Positions 5,548 to 6,835 of a stretch of DNA of 6,835 bases are shown one piece after another; within the stretch, counting starts at the first letter, position 1, and each line of letters starts with the position of its first letter. Source of the stretch: Candidatus Nesterenkonia stercoripullorum (GTDB lineage Bacteria > Actinomycetota > Actinomycetes > Actinomycetales > Micrococcaceae). The notes under the pieces were generated by a model, which was not told the DNA's origin, made no database searches, and saw nothing but the letters and a program-made list of their open reading frames with translations. A program made the position numbers and the translations under genes. The DNA is taken from assembly GCA_019114115.1 (NCBI GenBank), contig DXGD01000462.1:1-6835 (forward strand), written 5' to 3'.

Positions 5548-6835
5548 GATGCGAAGTGTTCATGGATGCCACCAAGGTCGGGGAGGCCGAGACAGTGGAG
5601 ACCAGCACACGGCAGCGACGGCTGGTCTTTACCTACGATCGTGGATGGCTCAGCACACCGGACGCTTTCCCCATCTCACCGGAGATGCCACTGACCAGCG
5701 GACCCCACGAGCCCTTTCCCTCCCGTCACACGCCGCTAGCCTTCGACGATGCCGCTCCTGACCGGTGGGGACGAGATCTGATCAATGCGGGACACCGTCG
5801 GCAAGCCAAAGAAAGCGGACAACTCTGGCGGCCGCTCGACGAGGTAGGCTTGCTGCTGGCCGTCAACGATGAGACCAGGCAAGGCGCTCTGCGCTTCCGA
5901 CTGGATGGACACTTCCTTTCTCAACCCCAGGAGCGAGCACGTATGCACGAGCTCGCTGACCTCAGGGCCGCCGCTGCACTGTTCGAGCAGTCCGGTGAAA
6001 TTGACGAGTCAGTCGAGCACCTCATCGCGGTCGGCTCCTCTCCGGGAGGGGCAGTGCCGAAGGCATGGGTCCACGACGAGGCTGACAGGATGTGGCTGGC
6101 AAAATTCCCTCGGGCTTCGGATCTCGCGGATGTGGGTGCATGGGAGCAGGTCGCCATGATGCTTCAACGCCGAGCCGGGATCGCTGTCCAACCGTCCCAG
6201 ATCCTGCGGCTAGGCAATTCGGAGTCGGTCTTCCTGGCTCAGCGCTTCGATCGTGAGGGCGAACGACGCCTCCCATACCAGAGCTTTAAGACCATGTTCA
6301 TGCTAGACGACGGCGAACGGAAGGACTACGCGAGCCTGTCTAGAGAGGTCACGCGGATCTCTGCGAACCCGAAGGCCGACGGTGAGCAGCTCTTTGCCCG
6401 CGCAGCGTTCGGGGTGATGGTCAACAACATCGACGACCACATGCGCAATCACGGCTTACTCCGCCGAGGACCGGGGTGGCGGCTTGCCCCCTCCTTCGAC
6501 GTCAACCCCTCCGCACGTGGCTTCTCGGACACACCACTGACACCTGAGGACGATCCGGCGAATCCTGATCTGCGACTTCTTGTGGAACGTGCCGAAGACT
6601 TCCACATGACCCAAGACGGGGCAGCGCAGAGGCTGAAACACGTGGCCAATGCCGTCGAGGCTTGGGCTGACGTGGCACGAGAGACAGGCATCGACCCGGA
6701 GACGCTCCGCTCGATGTCCACAGCATTCGACGAGTCTCACCGCGAGACAGCGAAACGAATCTCGGGAACCAAAGGCACTAGCCAGAAGGGAGACCAGCGA
6801 GGCCTATCTGGCCAAGTGTGGATAAAGCCGCATGT
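5544..6835 (+). CDS. hipA: HipA-family Ser/Thr kinase toxin, 3' end beyond the window
   Basis: The frame starts at the ATG overlapping the antitoxin stop and stays open for 430 codons to the window edge. This is already near the usual HipA length of about 400-450 aa, so the stop should lie close by. The order of motifs is that of HipA: an N-terminal region with YDRGWL (31-36) and PFPSRHTPLAFDDAAPDRWG (57-76), the Ser/Gly-rich loop VGSSPGGAVPKA (163-174), the ATP-binding lysine in WLAKFP (K187), LAQRFDR (231-237), the catalytic loop NNIDDHMRNHG (294-304, Asp297) and the metal-binding APSFDVNP (315-322, Asp319). By alignment these match E. coli HipA Lys181, Asp309 and Asp332; Ser166 matches the autophosphorylated Ser150. 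E. coli HipA phosphorylates glutamyl-tRNA synthetase, stopping growth; the target here is unknown. No Shine-Dalgarno sequence sits at the right distance, so translation is probably coupled to the antitoxin. Codons such as CTA, TTA, ATA and AGA recur, hinting at separate ancestry. Confidence 0.9.
   Translation, partial: MRCEVFMDATKVGEAETVETSTRQRRLVFTYDRGWLSTPDAFPISPEMPLTSGPHEPFPSRHTPLAFDDAAPDRWGRDLINAGHRRQAKESGQLWRPLDEVGLLLAVNDETRQGALRFRLDGHFLSQPQERARMHELADLRAAAALFEQSGEIDESVEHLIAVGSSPGGAVPKAWVHDEADRMWLAKFPRASDLADVGAWEQVAMMLQRRAGIAVQPSQILRLGNSESVFLAQRFDREGERRLPYQSFKTMFMLDDGERKDYASLSREVTRISANPKADGEQLFARAAFGVMVNNIDDHMRNHGLLRRGPGWRLAPSFDVNPSARGFSDTPLTPEDDPANPDLRLLVERAEDFHMTQDGAAQRLKHVANAVEAWADVARETGIDPETLRSMSTAFDESHRETAKRISGTKGTSQKGDQRGLSGQVWIKPH

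Overview
The window looks like chromosomal DNA from a high-GC Gram-positive bacterium, most likely an actinobacterium. The genes are GC-rich with strong G/C third-position bias, long spurious open frames lie antisense to real genes, GTG starts occur, and the ribosome binding sites are of the AGGAG type. The genus cannot be read from the sequence alone. There are no rRNA or tRNA genes, CRISPR repeats, transposases or integrases in view, and no stretch over 300 bases lacks a gene.

Left part (1-1201): the first six codons of a leftward gene sit at the very edge (19 down to 1), with a clear ribosome binding site. Behind it is a 134-base gap holding an A+T-rich segment with a candidate LysR-type operator (98-114) over a possible -10 box. 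A complete LysR-family regulator (1053-154, minus strand) follows. It faces away from the next gene across a 148-base divergent intergenic region.

Middle part (1202-5126): a tight rightward operon of three genes. These are a PutP-like sodium/solute symporter (503 aa), a crotonase-superfamily enzyme (255 aa) and an AMP-forming acyl-CoA ligase (537 aa) most like the CaiC group. The gap between the first two is 35 bases, and the second and third overlap. Together they suggest Na+-driven uptake of a small carboxylate or amino acid-like compound, activation to its CoA thioester, and a hydration, isomerisation or related step on that thioester, probably under the LysR regulator. Both enzymes depart from textbook active sites: the crotonase has Gln where one catalytic Glu is expected, and the ligase has Arg where the A10 lysine is expected. 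The substrate is therefore open. Carnitine/crotonobetaine-type chemistry is a hypothesis only.

Right part (5127-6835): an A+T-rich promoter region with two palindromes about two helical turns apart precedes a hipBA-type toxin-antitoxin operon: a 94-aa XRE-family antitoxin (HipB-like) and a HipA-family Ser/Thr kinase whose start overlaps the antitoxin stop by 4 bases. The HipA frame is still open at the window edge after 430 codons. This module is functionally unrelated to the catabolic operon and probably an accessory insertion.

All families here are known ones. The items most worth following are the unknown substrate of the transporter-crotonase-ligase operon with its altered active sites, and the operator architecture in front of hipBA and of the leftward gene.
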